Position numbers and translations under genes: made by a program | Part shown: in pieces, positions 21,499-34,400 of the stretch | Layout: each line of letters opens with the position of its first letter | Position numbering within the stretch: the stretch's first letter is position 1 | From: Platanthera guangdongensis | Taxonomy: Eukaryota > Streptophyta > Magnoliopsida > Asparagales > Orchidaceae | Assembly (NCBI GenBank): GCA_039583875.1 | Contig: CM077166.1 | Location: 94,334,094 to 94,398,093 of the forward strand | Direction: 5' to 3' | DNA length: 64,000 bases | The notes under the pieces: generated by a model | Database searches by the model: none | What the model saw: only the letters and a program-made list of their open reading frames with translations | Told to the model about the DNA's origin: nothing

Positions 21499-23493
21499 TG
21501 TAACAACCCCATCCGTTTACATAGTATATACTAGAAGGTCCGGCCGGGGCCCCACAATATATACCACAAAACAGGCGGTGAAGTTACGGTATGATACCAG
21601 AGTAGCGCAGCGTACCCAAACACATTGTATTCTAGCGAAAACCTAAACAATAAACTTGAACTCCACACCTGAATGTCCAACATATAAAAGCTCCTCATTT
21701 ATATATTACATAGGAATCTTTTACAAATACAAACAGTTGGCCTTATGGCCTTACAGGGCTTTCACAACAGTGGCCTCAATATTGGCGCGCAGGCCGGCCA
21801 CGTGTAAATAAAACATAGCATTTATAAGTTAGCCTTCGAGGGCTAGCAGCAGCAACAACAACAGCAGGGACTTCAACCTTTATGCGACCCGCTCGGCTCT
21901 CCAACACCTGCACAGGCACAGCCCACCCAACGGTGGCAAACAGGCAACGGTCAACATTCAGCTGAACAAATTATAACGACCCCAACCCTTTTTCCGGTGC
22001 GGTGGTATTCCTTCCCTGCAAGCATAACACTTCACAAAGCATATATATTTCATCCAATGTGCTCTCACGCACATACATTCCATCACAACCATCAGCCATG
22101 CAGACCGACGGTCTGTGCACTCAGGGCACATTCTTGGTGTTCCGGCGAACCAGGGTCGCACCACCGTATCAGGGTCACAACCCAACGGTAAAACATTCAG
22201 CATTTCACTCCATGGCATGCAGCCGGAGTTCTGGTTGTAATGAACTGGGATTGGCCCGTAGCCCCCCATTATGTTATGGCACGCAGGCCTACGACTCTCG
22301 TTATGTGCTCCAACAGACTGCACATTCTGGTCTCGCGTTGGATGGACATAACGCAGTTCAGATCATCCAACCCCCATTGCTCAAATTATCTTGCCATCAC
22401 CGAGCACAGCGTACTCACGACTATATAAAGGCGCGGGTCGGTTTCACCGAACCTGTTTGGCATTCAAGCCTGGGTGCTTTCTTGGGTGCAGCAGTACTTA
22501 CTCTTACACCGATTTCATCTCACACATCAGCGGGTCTTTCCTGGGCACACCAGTACATACTGCTACTTTCTTCACATGTATGACCCCACAATTATCACAA
22601 ATGTCAAGGGTATTTCCATGGCTTACCATGCCAGTACTTCCTGCTACTTGCCTTCACAGGTCCACCCATGAACATCAAGCATTACAAAGGGTATTTCCTG
22701 GACCTCCAATCCAGTTGTTCCTGCTACTTCCTTTCGCAGGTACAAGTCAATAACACAAGCATCACAAGGGTATTTTCCTGGACTACAACTCCAATACTTC
22801 CTGCTACTGCCTTTCATAGGGTTAACCCATCGACACCTAAACGACATGTTTATCACGGAGTCTTCTCCGGTGCTTATGTATCATCACCAATCCAGACCAA
22901 CCTGTCCAGATGAGCTTCACACAGCTTGTCTATTTCGTACTCCATTTTCGAATCTATATGCCAAATAAATGGGGATTCCATGAATCAACCCAAAAGACTC
23001 CCATAATCAGCCACCCTATGGTGGGGGAATCATGTGCATATGACAAAAAGGAAGCCTTCACATGGCTAGGAAGAAATGTCGTTACCCTTAAAGACCGCTT
23101 CGGTGCCATAAGATCCTAACTGGCTAGAAAAAACCGCAACAACTTTTTCTCCTCAAAGATGGCCATGGATCTCTTGTCGGAATCTCGCAGCACCACCGGT
23201 GACCAGCTCCTTTTCCTCCTCCTCCTTCTTCCTCTCCCTTTCACTCTCTAACTTGTATAAAGATGAAGGAAATAATAAAATGAGACTCTCCTTCTCAAGT
23301 CTCGGCCTTAAGGAAGCAGGGAGGCAGCTCAACCATTGGATCCCAGCTAAAGGAACGGACGACCACAATTTTGCTCCAAAATCTCAATTTTTTCCTGACA
23401 CGGCCAGTGACACGCCCGTGTCCAGGCCATGTGCCTCAAGAGGTGCTCAACCGCCTTATCCAATCCAGTGACACGCACATGTGACATGCCCGT
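21499..23493 (-). repeat. Element G 3' LTR, distal part
   Basis: On the plus strand it starts TGTAACAACCCC. Read reversed it aligns with the B LTR end (the GGTCCGGCCGGGGCCCCAC segment) and with LTR I at 47270. It is interrupted at 23494 by F and resumes at 35658. The two parts sum to about 2.37 kb, close to the 2.29 kb of B. No gene is seen in it. Three CTTCCTGCTAC-containing units repeat loosely at 22630-22830. Confidence 0.85.
23489..23493. repeat. Left target-site duplication of F
   Basis: CCCGT directly precedes TGTCACAACC and is repeated at 35653-35657 after GAGTTACA. Confidence 0.9.
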
Positions 23494-26096
23494 TGTCACA
23501 ACCCATATTTCCTCAACGAGTACATCGTATCAGAGCAAGAGGAACTACGGGTTATGATGCCACGTCGTGCAGGGGATAACTGCACATGCTCAGGCAACTC
23601 TTGACGCTTACTTTATGAGTTGAAATTCAACAGTGAAATGTAAGAAAACCTTTGGATTTAATGGCCGTATCCCTCGGCCTTAGGTATCAAAACTGTATTT
23701 GTACGCGGCGAAAATACTTTGTTTATTTATGATGAGCTCCTATATGCAGTCTATAGTGATACTACTATAAGAAATCCTCTTTGTTTACGTCATTTGGAAA
23801 ATACGTCTTATTTGATCAAAACATGTATGCATGATATGCAATAATAGGTTTTTGTGTAGCTTAAAAATACCTAATGCAACCTACCATAAATCCTTCCCAA
23901 GAGCAAGAAGACATCATCCAAATGAGTCACATAGCAGTCTATTATTCATACGTCACAAGTAAAGAAAACCACCAATGGGCGCCAACAAGCTAACACGAAC
24001 CCATTGGGGCACATGTATGTCTGTACAACAAAGAGAAGAACTACCTCGCTAAGTATGCTCGGCTAGCTCCCAAGAAACGCCACTAACCAACCTAGCCGCT
24101 CAACCGGCTACAACCTGCACCTGAGGCATTCAAAAAAGAATACCTCAGCAATCAACCAAGCAATACAAAAGAGAGCATGAATTGCATAATCGATAAAGAA
24201 GGGGCTTACCGACCCCGTAGCAATGTTTCATATAAGTAAAAAGAATGCATAAAACAAGTGCGTACAAGTAGTAAACAATGTCATTCCAAAGTGTCAACCG
24301 CACCAAGTGCGTACAAGTTCAACAAGTCCTGCTCCACCCGCAGGCGAAAAAGGGCAATACACATGCCCAAACTCAGCATCTTACAAACAAGAAACAATCA
24401 AATGAGTGAAACATAAGCAGCGGTTAAGTTCAATTCCGCAAGAGTCTTTCGCTGGCGGCCCTAAAGTGGAACGCACCAAACAAAACCAGCCCAAATCGGG
24501 GCCAAAGTGGTCTCTCTAACCACAAAAACCAAAACCCGGTGGCCACAGGCTGAAACCACACCACCCCTTGCAGAATTCTCAGACAAACGATCCTGCCATG
24601 GTTCACAATTCGCCTCGCAAAACGCACCATAACCCAAGCTAAACACGTTCCTTTCATCGTTCTCACGCATGATGACAAGTTGCTAGAAAGTAATTAAGCT
24701 ATAATTTACATGAATTACATGATGAGGAACAAGAACAAATCACATGATTAGGCAAGAAAAAGGCTACATGAACATGAATAAATAGAGCTACATGAGTCAC
24801 ATGAACAAGATAAATGACATGAAGCAACCTATCATAGACTTGATAACCAAAGAAAACTAAGCATGGAAATCATATTCATGGAGTATAGGACATTCAAAAG
24901 CATAATCAGAAAGCTAGTGAGGAAGAACTCAACACAAGAAGAACAAGCAAGGGAATTTGAAAGATAAGCACTAGCTATGTTGGCACAATCAAAATCAAGA
25001 AAGAAGATTAGCAAGGGTGAAGAACACCGCTTGCCTGAACCGAGACGATGTCGCGACGGCTGCTCCTCTCTTTCCTTGCCTTGCTTGCTCCCTTGCTCTC
25101 TTGCTTTCTCTTTGAGGATGAAGAAGAAGATGAAGAGAAGGTGAAAGGAGAAAGACAATTATCTGTTTCGGCATTATTTCCTCCAGAACAGAGCTGGACC
25201 GTTAGATGCAGAATCAAGGAAATGAACGGCACAAAAATCTGGAAAAACTCGATTTTCGGGCCGGTCACGCCCTGTGTCACGCCCGTGACACAGGGCGTGT
25301 ACCATAAGCGGCGCAGAAAGTCGGCAAATCCAAGTTTATCCACACGGTACACGGCCGGGTACACGCCCGTGACGGATCGGTCACGCCCGTGACACAGGGC
25401 GTGTAGCCCGTGTCTCGACACCTCGTCGACACAAAGTGTCGACACTCGACACAGCTTGACACACCCTGTGACACGCCCGTATCACAGGCCGTGTCCCCTC
25501 TCTCGACACCCGACACTCGATACTCGACACTCGACACTCGACAAGCTGAACACGCCCTGTGACACGCCCGTGTCACAGGCCGTGTACCCTCTCTCGACAC
25601 TCGACACTCGACACTCGACAAAGCGGGACACGGCCCGTGACACGCCCGTGTCACGGGGCGTGTACCCCATTCGTCGAGCTCAACTCGACGCAAGAAAAAA
25701 ATTCGTCGAGTCAAGGAGGTCACGCCCAGGTCACGGCCTGGGTCACGCCCGTGTCAGGGGGCGTGTCTCGCACAAAAACGACCATTTTTCCCTGTTTTGA
25801 AAAATGTTCCTGTGTCGTCCTAGACCATTTTTGCCTTAAGAACTTTTTACCCTTTTTTTTGTTTCCTGTACCAGCAACTCACTTTCAGCAACATTTCCCG
25901 GGCGCGAAAAAGTGCAAACATTCCCTAAGAGGCCTCACCGAGTCCCCAATTTGGACTCCAGTTTGCTGGGGAATCGTGCAACTCGGCAACCAAAACAGCC
26001 ACTCGCAAGCCCGCGGGAAAAACCATGCTCGAACAACGTTCAAAGCCAATGTAACGCCCATCATGCGTACGCAATCAAAAAATCTGGGGCGTTACA
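23494..26096 (-). repeat. Element F 3' LTR (2603 bp)
   Basis: On the minus strand it starts TGTAACGCCCCAGA after the polypurine tract and ends GGGTTGTGACA. The palindrome cluster at 25258-25770 has GTGACACGCCCGTGTCAC and CTCGACA repeats. It matches the 5' LTR except for the solo-LTR insertion there. Confidence 0.92.
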
Positions 26097-26115
26097 ATCA
26101 CTCCCCCTAACAAAA
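26097..26115 (-). other. Element F polypurine tract
   Basis: On the minus strand TTAGGGGGAGTGAT directly precedes the 3' LTR start, as required for plus-strand priming. Confidence 0.8.
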
Positions 26116-26200
26116 AGTTTCGCCTCGAAACTTTTCACGAAATCAAATACAGAAGCAAACCAAAACATGAATGCAACCAAACACCAAGTCACATACCAGC

Positions 26201-26677
26201 TTAACTATGGGAACAAATAAGGGGAGCCGCCCGCATCGTTGACTCGAGCTCCCACGTCGCGCTGTCCACATCCTGATTTTTCCATAGCACCTTGACCATC
26301 GGAATCTTCTTTTTCCGCAACACGCGATCTTGGGAGTCCAATATCCGGATAGGCATCTCCACATAAGAAAGGTTTGGCGCCAACTGCGGCACCACATCCA
26401 ACACTTGCTGATCATTCCGTACACATTTGCGAAGTTGGCTAACATGAAAAACGTCGTGAACACCAGGAAAGTTCACGGGTAATTCTACTTTGTATGCGGA
26501 TGCACCAACTCGCGCAAGAATCTTGAAGGGACCCACAAATCTTGGGTCTAATTTGCGCTCTTTTCCAAACCTTTTAATCCCAACCATTGGGGAGACTTTC
26601 AAGAAAATAGAATCTCCCACCGCAAACTCTAATTCCGACCGTCGTCGATTGGCATACTTTTCATATCGCTCTTGGGC
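26201..26677 (-). pseudogene. pol: Element F integrase C-terminus with chromodomain-like tail
   Basis: The frame continues that of the main pol after a TGA at 26678-26680. It has DSIFLKVSPMVGIKRFG, the GPFKILARVG domain, HVSQLRKCVRN and the tail KKIPMVKVLWKNQDVDSATW. The tail matches the chromodomain-like end of Tekay/Del chromoviruses, which in that clade lacks the usual aromatic cage. The family role is targeting integration to chromatin. The fragment has no start codon of its own; the TGA splits one protein. Confidence 0.87.
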
Positions 26678-26680
26678 GAT

Positions 26681-29251
26681 TCAGAGCTTCTCCCGAATAA
26701 GTCGTACGACAACTTCCATGTCCTCGAGCGCCTCTGGGCCCAACAAAAGCCGCTCGCCAACCTCCGTCCAAAAGAGGGGAGTCTGACATCTACGCCCATA
26801 TAAAGCTTCGAACGGAGCCATTTGCAAGCTTTCTTGATAGCTATTATTATATGCGAATTCCATAAGCCGCAAACGTTCATCCCATGCTCCGCCATACTCA
26901 AGAATATAGCATCTAATCATATCTTCCACAATTTGGTTTACTCGTTCTGTTAGGCCATTCGTCTGAGGATGATAAGCAGTGGAATACCGCAAATCTGTGC
27001 CCAAACCCTCTTGTAGACTCTTCCAGAAACGAGAAGTAAATCGGGAATCCCTGTCTAAAATAATATTGACTGACACACCATGCAGTCGGATGATTTCGTT
27101 CAAATAGAGCTCCGCTATTGTCTTCATCGGGTAGTTGACCTTAAATGGTATGAAATGAGCACACTTGGTCAATCTATCCACGACTACCCACACGGAGTCA
27201 TGTCCTCGTGGAGATCTTGGTAAACCTGTAATAAAATCCATTGAGATGCTTTCCCACTTCCATGTTGGAATCTCCAATGGTGTCAACTTGCCACCAGGCC
27301 TCCCATGATCAGCTTTCACCCGCTTGCAGGTATGACATTCAGCTACAAATTGCGCTATATCTCTTTTCATTCCATACCACCAGACAGTTTGTTTCAGATC
27401 ACGGTACATTTTTGTTGAGCCTGGATGGTAGGCCATACTTGCGCTATGTGCTTCCCTACACACCATCTCGCGAATATCTCCAACTGCGGGAATACAAAAT
27501 CGACCACGATACTTTAACGTGCCTGCACCGTCAATCGCAAAATCTGGTAATTCATCCTTTTCAGTCCGAAGAAATAAATGTAAAAGATCAGGATCATCCT
27601 TTTGATGTTGTCTTGCAAGCACCAGCCATGAAGGTTCTTCTACTGCCGAATGACTTTGCGGGTCATATTTGCCCACAGAAATATCCATCAATAGAAATTC
27701 CTCCACAAGACGGTCGACTGAAAGATGAAATAATTTCCCTGTCTTCCGACTCAAAGCATCGGCCACAACATTCTCTTTCCCCAGGTGATACTGAATGTCC
27801 ACATCATAATCAGCTACATATTCCAGCCATCGACGTTGGCGCAGATTCAGTTCCTTCTGTGTGAAGACATACTTTAAACTTTTGTGGTCTGTAAAGATTT
27901 TGCACTGTGCACCATACAGTAAGTGTCTCCACAACTTCAACGCAAAGATCACCGCTGCGAACTCCAAATCATGCGTTGGGTAGTTCTTTTCATGACTTTT
28001 CAATTGCTGAGACCCATACACAATCACCTTTTTGTCTTGCATTAAAACACATCCAAGTCCAACGTGCGACGCATCCACAAAAACGTCATAATCTATCCCT
28101 TCCGTCGGCAAGATTAACACAGGAGCGGTACATAACCTGTTCTTGAGTTCCAGGAATGAGGCCTCACACTTGTCATTCCACTCAAACGCCATATTATTTT
28201 GGGTTAAGCGAGTCAAAGGTGCGGCCAACGTCGCAAACCCTTCGACAAATCTGCGATAATAGCCGGCCAGTCCCAAGAAGCGTCGAATCTCCTTGGGTGT
28301 CTCCGGTCTTCTCCACTCCATGACTGCAGCAATCTTTTCGGGATCCACTGAAATTCCATGGTGATTAATGACATGACCCAGAAAAGCAACTTGAGACAAC
28401 CAAAACTCGCATTTACTTAGCTTGGCAAATAACTTTTGGTCTCGCAAAGTGGCCAATACCAATCGCAGATGCTGTTCATGCTCTTCAGCACTGCGGGAGT
28501 AGATAAGAACGTCATCAATAAAAACTACCACAAACTTATCCAAGTAGTCCTTCAACACCTTGTTCATCATATCCATGAAGGCTGATGGTGCATTGGTCAA
28601 ACCAAACGACATCACCAAAAATTCAAAATGGTCATGCCTTGATCGAAATGCAGTCCGCGGAATATCAGACTCCCAGACCTTGAGCTGATGATAGCCCGAG
28701 CGGAGATCAATCTTCGAAAATACGGAACTGCCTCGCAGTTGATCAAACAAATCATCGATTCTTGGCAGCGGGTACTTGTTTTTAATGGTCACCTTGTTCA
28801 ACTCCCGGTAATCGATGCAAAGCCGCATCGACCCATCTTTCTTCTTCACAAATAACACCGGTGCACCCCAAGGTGATGAACTCGGCCTGATAAACCCTTT
28901 TGCCAATAAGTCATCCAATTGGGTGCGCAACTCTGATAGCTCACGCGGGGCCATTCTGTACGGCGCTTTCGCAATAGGCCGCGTACCAAGTTCCAAATCA
29001 ATAACGAACTCGACATCACGATCAGGGGGAAGACCAGGAAGATCCGTAGGAAAAACATCTGAAAATTCACGTACAACAGGAATCTCCTCCAAACGCGGCA
29101 AAACAGCACTAGTCCCAACAGCGGAGATAAGACAAGCAAAACAGTCGGAAACAAACAATGTCCGAACACATACCGCCGAAATCCCTGGAGAATCCTGGCA
29201 AGAATCACCATACACACTTCCTGGCTGACCATCGTCCTTGATAAAATCCAA
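26681..29251 (-). CDS. pol: Element F pol: RT, RNase H, integrase core (856 codons)
   Basis: An uninterrupted frame. The order is the protease-RT linker ([17 protein letters not shown]) and RT ([35 protein letters not shown], catalytic FIDDVLIYS near residue 250). RNase H follows ([15 protein letters not shown] near 385; [19 protein letters not shown]). The integrase has a zinc domain (H-H near 600, CHTCKRVK) and core ([24 protein letters not shown], glutamate in [13 protein letters not shown]). All catalytic residues I can check are present. It reverse transcribes and integrates the element. It needs read-through of flanking TAG and TGA codons to make the full polyprotein. Confidence 0.92.
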   Translation of the reverse strand: MDFIKDDGQPGSVYGDSCQDSPGISAVCVRTLFVSDCFACLISAVGTSAVLPRLEEIPVVREFSDVFPTDLPGLPPDRDVEFVIDLELGTRPIAKAPYRMAPRELSELRTQLDDLLAKGFIRPSSSPWGAPVLFVKKKDGSMRLCIDYRELNKVTIKNKYPLPRIDDLFDQLRGSSVFSKIDLRSGYHQLKVWESDIPRTAFRSRHDHFEFLVMSFGLTNAPSAFMDMMNKVLKDYLDKFVVVFIDDVLIYSRSAEEHEQHLRLVLATLRDQKLFAKLSKCEFWLSQVAFLGHVINHHGISVDPEKIAAVMEWRRPETPKEIRRFLGLAGYYRRFVEGFATLAAPLTRLTQNNMAFEWNDKCEASFLELKNRLCTAPVLILPTEGIDYDVFVDASHVGLGCVLMQDKKVIVYGSQQLKSHEKNYPTHDLEFAAVIFALKLWRHLLYGAQCKIFTDHKSLKYVFTQKELNLRQRRWLEYVADYDVDIQYHLGKENVVADALSRKTGKLFHLSVDRLVEEFLLMDISVGKYDPQSHSAVEEPSWLVLARQHQKDDPDLLHLFLRTEKDELPDFAIDGAGTLKYRGRFCIPAVGDIREMVCREAHSASMAYHPGSTKMYRDLKQTVWWYGMKRDIAQFVAECHTCKRVKADHGRPGGKLTPLEIPTWKWESISMDFITGLPRSPRGHDSVWVVVDRLTKCAHFIPFKVNYPMKTIAELYLNEIIRLHGVSVNIILDRDSRFTSRFWKSLQEGLGTDLRYSTAYHPQTNGLTERVNQIVEDMIRCYILEYGGAWDERLRLMEFAYNNSYQESLQMAPFEALYGRRCQTPLFWTEVGERLLLGPEALEDMEVVVRLIREKL

Positions 29252-29253
29252 GC

Positions 29254-29560
29254 GCTTCCCTCTGCACTGGATGACGGCGTCATAGCGGGATAACTAGTCG
29301 ATACCAAGAATGACGTCAAAATCCTCCAAATCGATCGCTTTGAAATCAGCCTTTGCTAAGAAATCGCCCAACAAAATGGGACAATCAAGAAGACCCCAGT
29401 CTGCCACCACCGAAGCACCGGAAGGAAATTTCACCAAAAATGCATTCCCCACTCGATCTGGTGTCAAATGATACCGATCCAGAAAGGTTCGCGCCACAAA
29501 AGAATGGGTCGCGCCAGAATCAAATAGAACACGCGCCCAACGGTTCTTTACCTTAAAGTT
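29254..29560 (-). pseudogene. pol: Element F protease
   Basis: The active site VLFDSGATHSF and the closing motif FDVILGIDXLSRYDAV are present. X is a TAG at 29294-29296, in place of the tryptophan seen in A and C, which is one G-to-A change from TGG. The downstream part continues without break into RT. The protein is otherwise normal for the family. Confidence 0.88.
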
Positions 29561-29562
29561 TC

Positions 29563-30006
29563 CTATAAGGGTATATATGCTAAGAACGACACGTAAAAGG
29601 CAGAAACAAAACAGGAACCAGAGGAATGAATCGAACCTGAGATAACCTGAGGTGACGTCTGAGCTTCCTCTGAAGAGATCACATTCAACTTCCCTTTGCC
29701 TTTGTCTAAACGCGGAGGCGGAGGCAAAGCCTGGAGTGGTGCGGGTTGCAAAACAGGTTGGATCTGCGGGCACCTTGCACGAAGATGTCCTGGTCTGCCA
29801 CACTGGAAGCACACCTTGTCTTTGGCCCAGCAGCGGCCCACATCATGACCTCTTCTCCCACAAAATGTACACTCCAAGTCTCTGGTTGGCGCACCCTGAA
29901 TGGCGTGCACCTGCTCCTTCTTTTGCATCCCCAACCGCTTGAAACATTTCTCAAACGAGTGACTGGCTCGGCCACAGAAGCTACATAGTTCCTCTTTGTT
30001 TGGCAT
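29563..30006 (-). pseudogene. gag: Element F gag C-terminus with three zinc knuckles
   Basis: CSFCGRASHSFEKC, CTFCGRRGHDVGRC and CFQCGRPGHLRARC are three CCHC knuckles in a row, followed by GKGKLNVISSEEAQTS. Compared with C the segment between the SKLSRF block and the first knuckle is about 60 bases shorter and out of frame, so the knuckles are separated from the capsid part. All twelve metal ligands are present, whereas C has lost residues in its first knuckle. Confidence 0.87.
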
Positions 30007-30775
30007 TTTCTATAGCTTCTACCTTCAACGTAGCCTCAACCGCAGTGGTGCAACTTGTCGCTCCATAAGCACTTGTGAATTGCTGCACGTCGCTGCGGAG
30101 TCCGCCAAGAAATCTCTTTACTCGGTCAGCTTCCGTCGTCACCAAGCTCGGAGCGAACCGACTTAACTTGCTAAACTCAATTTCATACTCACTCACTGTG
30201 CGTTACCTCTGCTTCAAGTACAAGAAGTCATTCATCAGGCGGTCCCTTTCCACTGCCGGTAGAAACTTGCGCCGTAACATTTCTTTGAATGCTTCCCACG
30301 AACAGCCCGCCCCTAGGCCTTCCTTTTCTCGCAACCACCAACCTTTGGCCAACCCTTTGAGTTGATAGGCGGCAAGCATCACCTTCTGGTCCTCGGTAAC
30401 GCCAGAATACACAAACATCTCTTCCAATGTGATTACCCAATCATCCAAAAGCACAAAGTCTGCTTTTCCATCATAAGTCGGTGGTCCAAGTCGCTGAAAC
30501 TGTGAGATGAAAGTCATCACAGGAGGAACCACAACTCGGGGTGTCACTGTCACTGAAGGAGTAGAAATTGTGGGGCCTCTGACAGTCTCTTACCCTCTTG
30601 GTGCCAGCCCCGACATCGCTGATGACATAGCTTGGAGCTGGGACTGCACTTCCTGCACCTGCCTCGTCAAAGCCTCATTACTTTAGCGAAGACTATCCAT
30701 CAGGGCATTATTCTGCGCGCCTGAAGACTCGCCCTCGGATTGGGGAGTTTGCCTCGTCACTGGACGCTTTGACAT
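30007..30775 (-). pseudogene. gag: Element F gag N-terminal and capsid part
   Basis: The likely start is the ATG at 30773-30775 (SKRPVTRQTPQ). Stops lie near 30682, 30590 and 30200. The capsid block reads LLDDWVITLEEMFVYSGVTEDQK, YQLKGLAKGWW and RKFLPAVERDRLMNDFLYLKQR, then EYEIEFSKLSRFAPSLV and GGLRSDVQQF. I chose the upstream ATG because the frame before the first stop is gag-like and rich in charged residues. Capsid packaging function is inferred from the family. Confidence 0.82.
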
Positions 30776-31425
30776 CCTATTAACACGTTCACTCTTGTCA
30801 AGCTCAAACCCAACAAAACACACAACGTCTAAGTACAGACCATACATATAACAATATGAACATCAACTGCTAACTTGCTCTGGGAGTCTGAGAATGATGG
30901 TATGCCTAACCTTAAGATGACTCACCGTCATCCCACTACCTTGTGCCTAACCAATGAATGTATGACTTTATTTGACCCAAAACCATGAGTGTACAGGTGT
31001 CATCACGTACATCTTTAGCTTGGCACGTTGTGCTCATGCAATGTTATGTTATGCGTGCTGTGCGATGCAATCTAGAAAAGGCCTTAATGCATGCCATGAG
31101 GGGTCGTACGCATCACAATGCTATGCATCACATACTACATAGCATTGCATGCAATGAAGAAAAGAAAACGTGCTAGTCGCATCCATGTGGTAAGGTTATG
31201 CATCCCATACTACATAACCCACACATGTTGCCCCTATGGTGGATCCATATACAACCACATATTATGTATCCCATACTACATAATATGCCCCGTATACTTC
31301 TTGTCATGCCATGAGTGTAGTGTGTGTGCGTCGGCCAAGACATATTGATGACACCTCGGTGTGTGTATGATATGATGCTTACAACCAAACCAGAAAGTTT
31401 GCCCGACCAATTGTCAAGCAAACCA
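30776..31425 (-). other. Element F 5' leader
   Basis: Non-coding sequence between the primer site and gag. It holds several CATACTACATA-like repeats at about 31125-31300 (ATCCCATACTACATA three times). I recognise no gene or packaging signal. Confidence 0.6.
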
Positions 31426-31438
31426 CCCTCTGATACCA
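31426..31438 (-). other. Element F primer-binding site
   Basis: On the minus strand TGGTATCAGAGGG begins two bases after the 5' LTR end and matches initiator tRNA-Met. Confidence 0.88.
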
Positions 31439-31440
31439 AC

Positions 31441-34400
31441 TGTCACAACCCGCATTTCCTCAACGAGTACATCGTATCAGAGCAAGAGGAACTACGAGTT
31501 ATGATGCCACGTCGTGCAGGGGATAACTGCACACGCTCAGGCAACTCTTGACGCTTACTTTATAAGTTGAAATTCAACAGTGAAATGTAAGAAAACCATT
31601 GGATTTAATGGCCGTATCCCTCGGCCTTAGGTATCAAAACTGTATTTGTACGCGACGGAAATACTTTGTTTATTTATGATGAGCTCCTATATGAAGTCTA
31701 TAGTGATACTACTATAAGAAATCCTCTTTGTTTACGTCATTTGGAAAATACGTCTTAGTTGATCAAAACATGTATGCATGATATGCAATAATATGTTTTT
31801 GTGTAGCTTAAAAATACCTAATGCAATCTACCATAAATCCTTCCCAAGAGCAAGAAGACATCATCCAAATGAGTCACATAGCAGTCTATTATTCATACGT
31901 CACAAGTAAAGAAAACCACCAATGGGCGCCAACAAGCTGACACGAACCCATTGGGGCACATGTATGTCTGTACAACAAAGAGAAGAACTACCTCGCTAAG
32001 TATGCTCGGCTAGCTCCCAAGAAACGCCACCAACCAACCTAGCCGCTCAACCGGCTACAACCTGCACCTGAGGCATTCAAAAAAGAATACCTCAGCAATC
32101 AACCAAGCTATACAAAAGAGAGCATGAATTGCATAATCGATAAAGAAGGGGCTTTCCGACCCTGTAGCAATGTTTCATATAAGTAAAAAGAATGCATAAA
32201 ACAAGTGCGTACAAGTAGTAAACAATGTCATTCCAAAGTGTCAACCGCACCAAGTGCGTACAAGTTCAACAAGTCCTGCTCCACCCGCAGGAGAAAAAGG
32301 GCAATACACATGCCCAAACTCAGCATCTTACAAACAAGAAACAATCAAACGAGTGAAACATAAGCAGCGGTTAAGTTCAATTCCGCAAGAGTCTTTCGGT
32401 GGCGGCCCTAAAGTGGAACACACCAAACAAAACCAGCCCAAATCGGGGCCAAAGTGGTCTCTCTAACCACAAAAACCAAAATCCGTCGGCCACAGGCTGA
32501 AACCACACCACCCCTTGCAGAATTCTCACACAAACGCTCCTGCCATGGTTCACAATTCGTCTCGCAAAACGCCCCATAACCCAAGCTAAACACGTTCTGT
32601 TGGAACACCCTATTACTAATTTGGGTCAGGATCACTATGTCTCTAGGAATCTATGTTTTGACCTTCTGTATAGCTTAATAGGTCAATTAGAATTGAGTCT
32701 AAGGGTTAAAAGGTTAGGATTGGAAGCTGCTCTGAAGACCCAAGATTGTCTGGAGACCAAGTCCAAATCGTCGAGCTCAGCACGACGTTTCGTCGAACTC
32801 CAGTCGACGATCTTCTAGCTCAACTTTGCCAGATCGTCGAGCTCCATTCGACGATCGCTGAGCTCAAGCCTCATAATATCGTCGAGCTCTGGTCGACGAT
32901 CGCTGAGCTCAACGTCTCAATATCGTCGAACTCCATTCGACGATCGCTGAGCTCAGGTCGACGATTTTGACTCTGCACTGGATCCTTATCTCTGAGCTCA
33001 GTTCGACGATCTTTGAGCTCAGATCGACGATTTCTTTGCTGCTTGCATTTTCAAGTTCGCTGAGCTCAGCTCGACGATAGCAGAGCTCAGTTCGACGATT
33101 TCAGTTATCTTTCAGAATTCAAATTCAAATCAGATAGAAGTTATTCTGCATTTAATTCAGAAGATCTGCCAGCCGTTTTCGTTTACTTCTGGAGCAAGTT
33201 TCAAGGGATTTTTCAAGGAACAATTCAGTGGACTTTCCTTCAGAACATATTATGCAATTAAGGCTGTAATTAATTCAGACCAACGGCTATCTTTGACAGA
33301 GCAATTTCCTATTCAGACTCAGAGAATAAAAGAGAGAATGTTTTTGAATCAGATATAATACAGACAAGAACAAAGAGAGAATAGAATAGACAAGAATAAG
33401 GACACCTCTCAACATACAAGACTCTGAAAAATATTCTGTCAACAAGAATTCAGAAGAACACTCATCAAAAAGAGATCAAGTTTTCAAACATTCTTCAGAT
33501 CTCTTCAGCTCTCAAGTGTTCAAGGCCAACATCATTTCAAGACTCCAGACACTCAACATTTCAGCTTGCTGAAATCATCTTTTGCTGGAGATCCATCTTT
33601 GAAGGCCTATCACCCTCAGAAAAGCTCATCTTCCTGAAGATCAAGGACTCAGGGGGAGCTTTGAAATCAATCCACTTAGTCTTCTCAGTTGATTGAGAAA
33701 AGAGAAGACTGCCATAACTCTCTCAATCCCTCTTTGTAAAGGGTTTTTCAAACTCCCTTCAAAAGTTTGAATCTGGTTTTTGAGCACCTTGTCAAAAGCT
33801 CATTGGTGGCAAGACACCTGATCAAAAAATCTGTTTTGGTTTTTGAGCACCTTATCAAAAGCTCATTGGTGCCCAGGACACCTGATCAACTCATCCTGCA
33901 GTGGATTCCTACCTAGGGTGGTAGAAGAGTGGATGTACCCAAGTTGGGGAACCACTATATTTCCTTGTGTCATCTGGTTCTGCATGTTTTCTTTTTGTTT
34001 CTGGCCTAGATTTTCTTGTGCTTAGTTTCTGCATAGCTTAGTTTTGTGGTTTATTTTATTTCTGCTTCCCTGCTTACACTCATTACAACAATTGTTGTAA
34101 TGCTTTGCAAAAGTTTTTCCTTATGTTTTAAAAAGCACCATATACTCTATTCACCCCCCCTCTAGAGTATATCAGATCTAGTTTCCCCTTTCACGTTCCT
34201 TTCATCGTTCTCACGCATGACGACAAGTTGCTAGAAAAGTAATTAAGCTATAATTTACATGAATTACATGATGAGGAACAAGAACAAATCACATGATTAG
34301 GCAAGAAAAAGGCTACATGAACATGAATAAATAGAGCTACATGAGTCACATGAACAAGATAAATGACATGAAGCAACCTATCATAGACTTGATAACCAAA

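Noticed and set aside
22002..22583. 193-codon plus-strand ORF in the G LTR
   Set aside because: It is antisense to the LTR; the corresponding region of LTR I is not open.
25048..25392. Plus-strand ORF in the F 3' LTR with a signal-peptide-like start (LLLSFLALLAPLLSCFLF)
   Set aside because: It lies antisense inside an LTR, is carried by both F LTRs (also 34597), and its second half is palindrome-cluster sequence. The copies diverge in frame.
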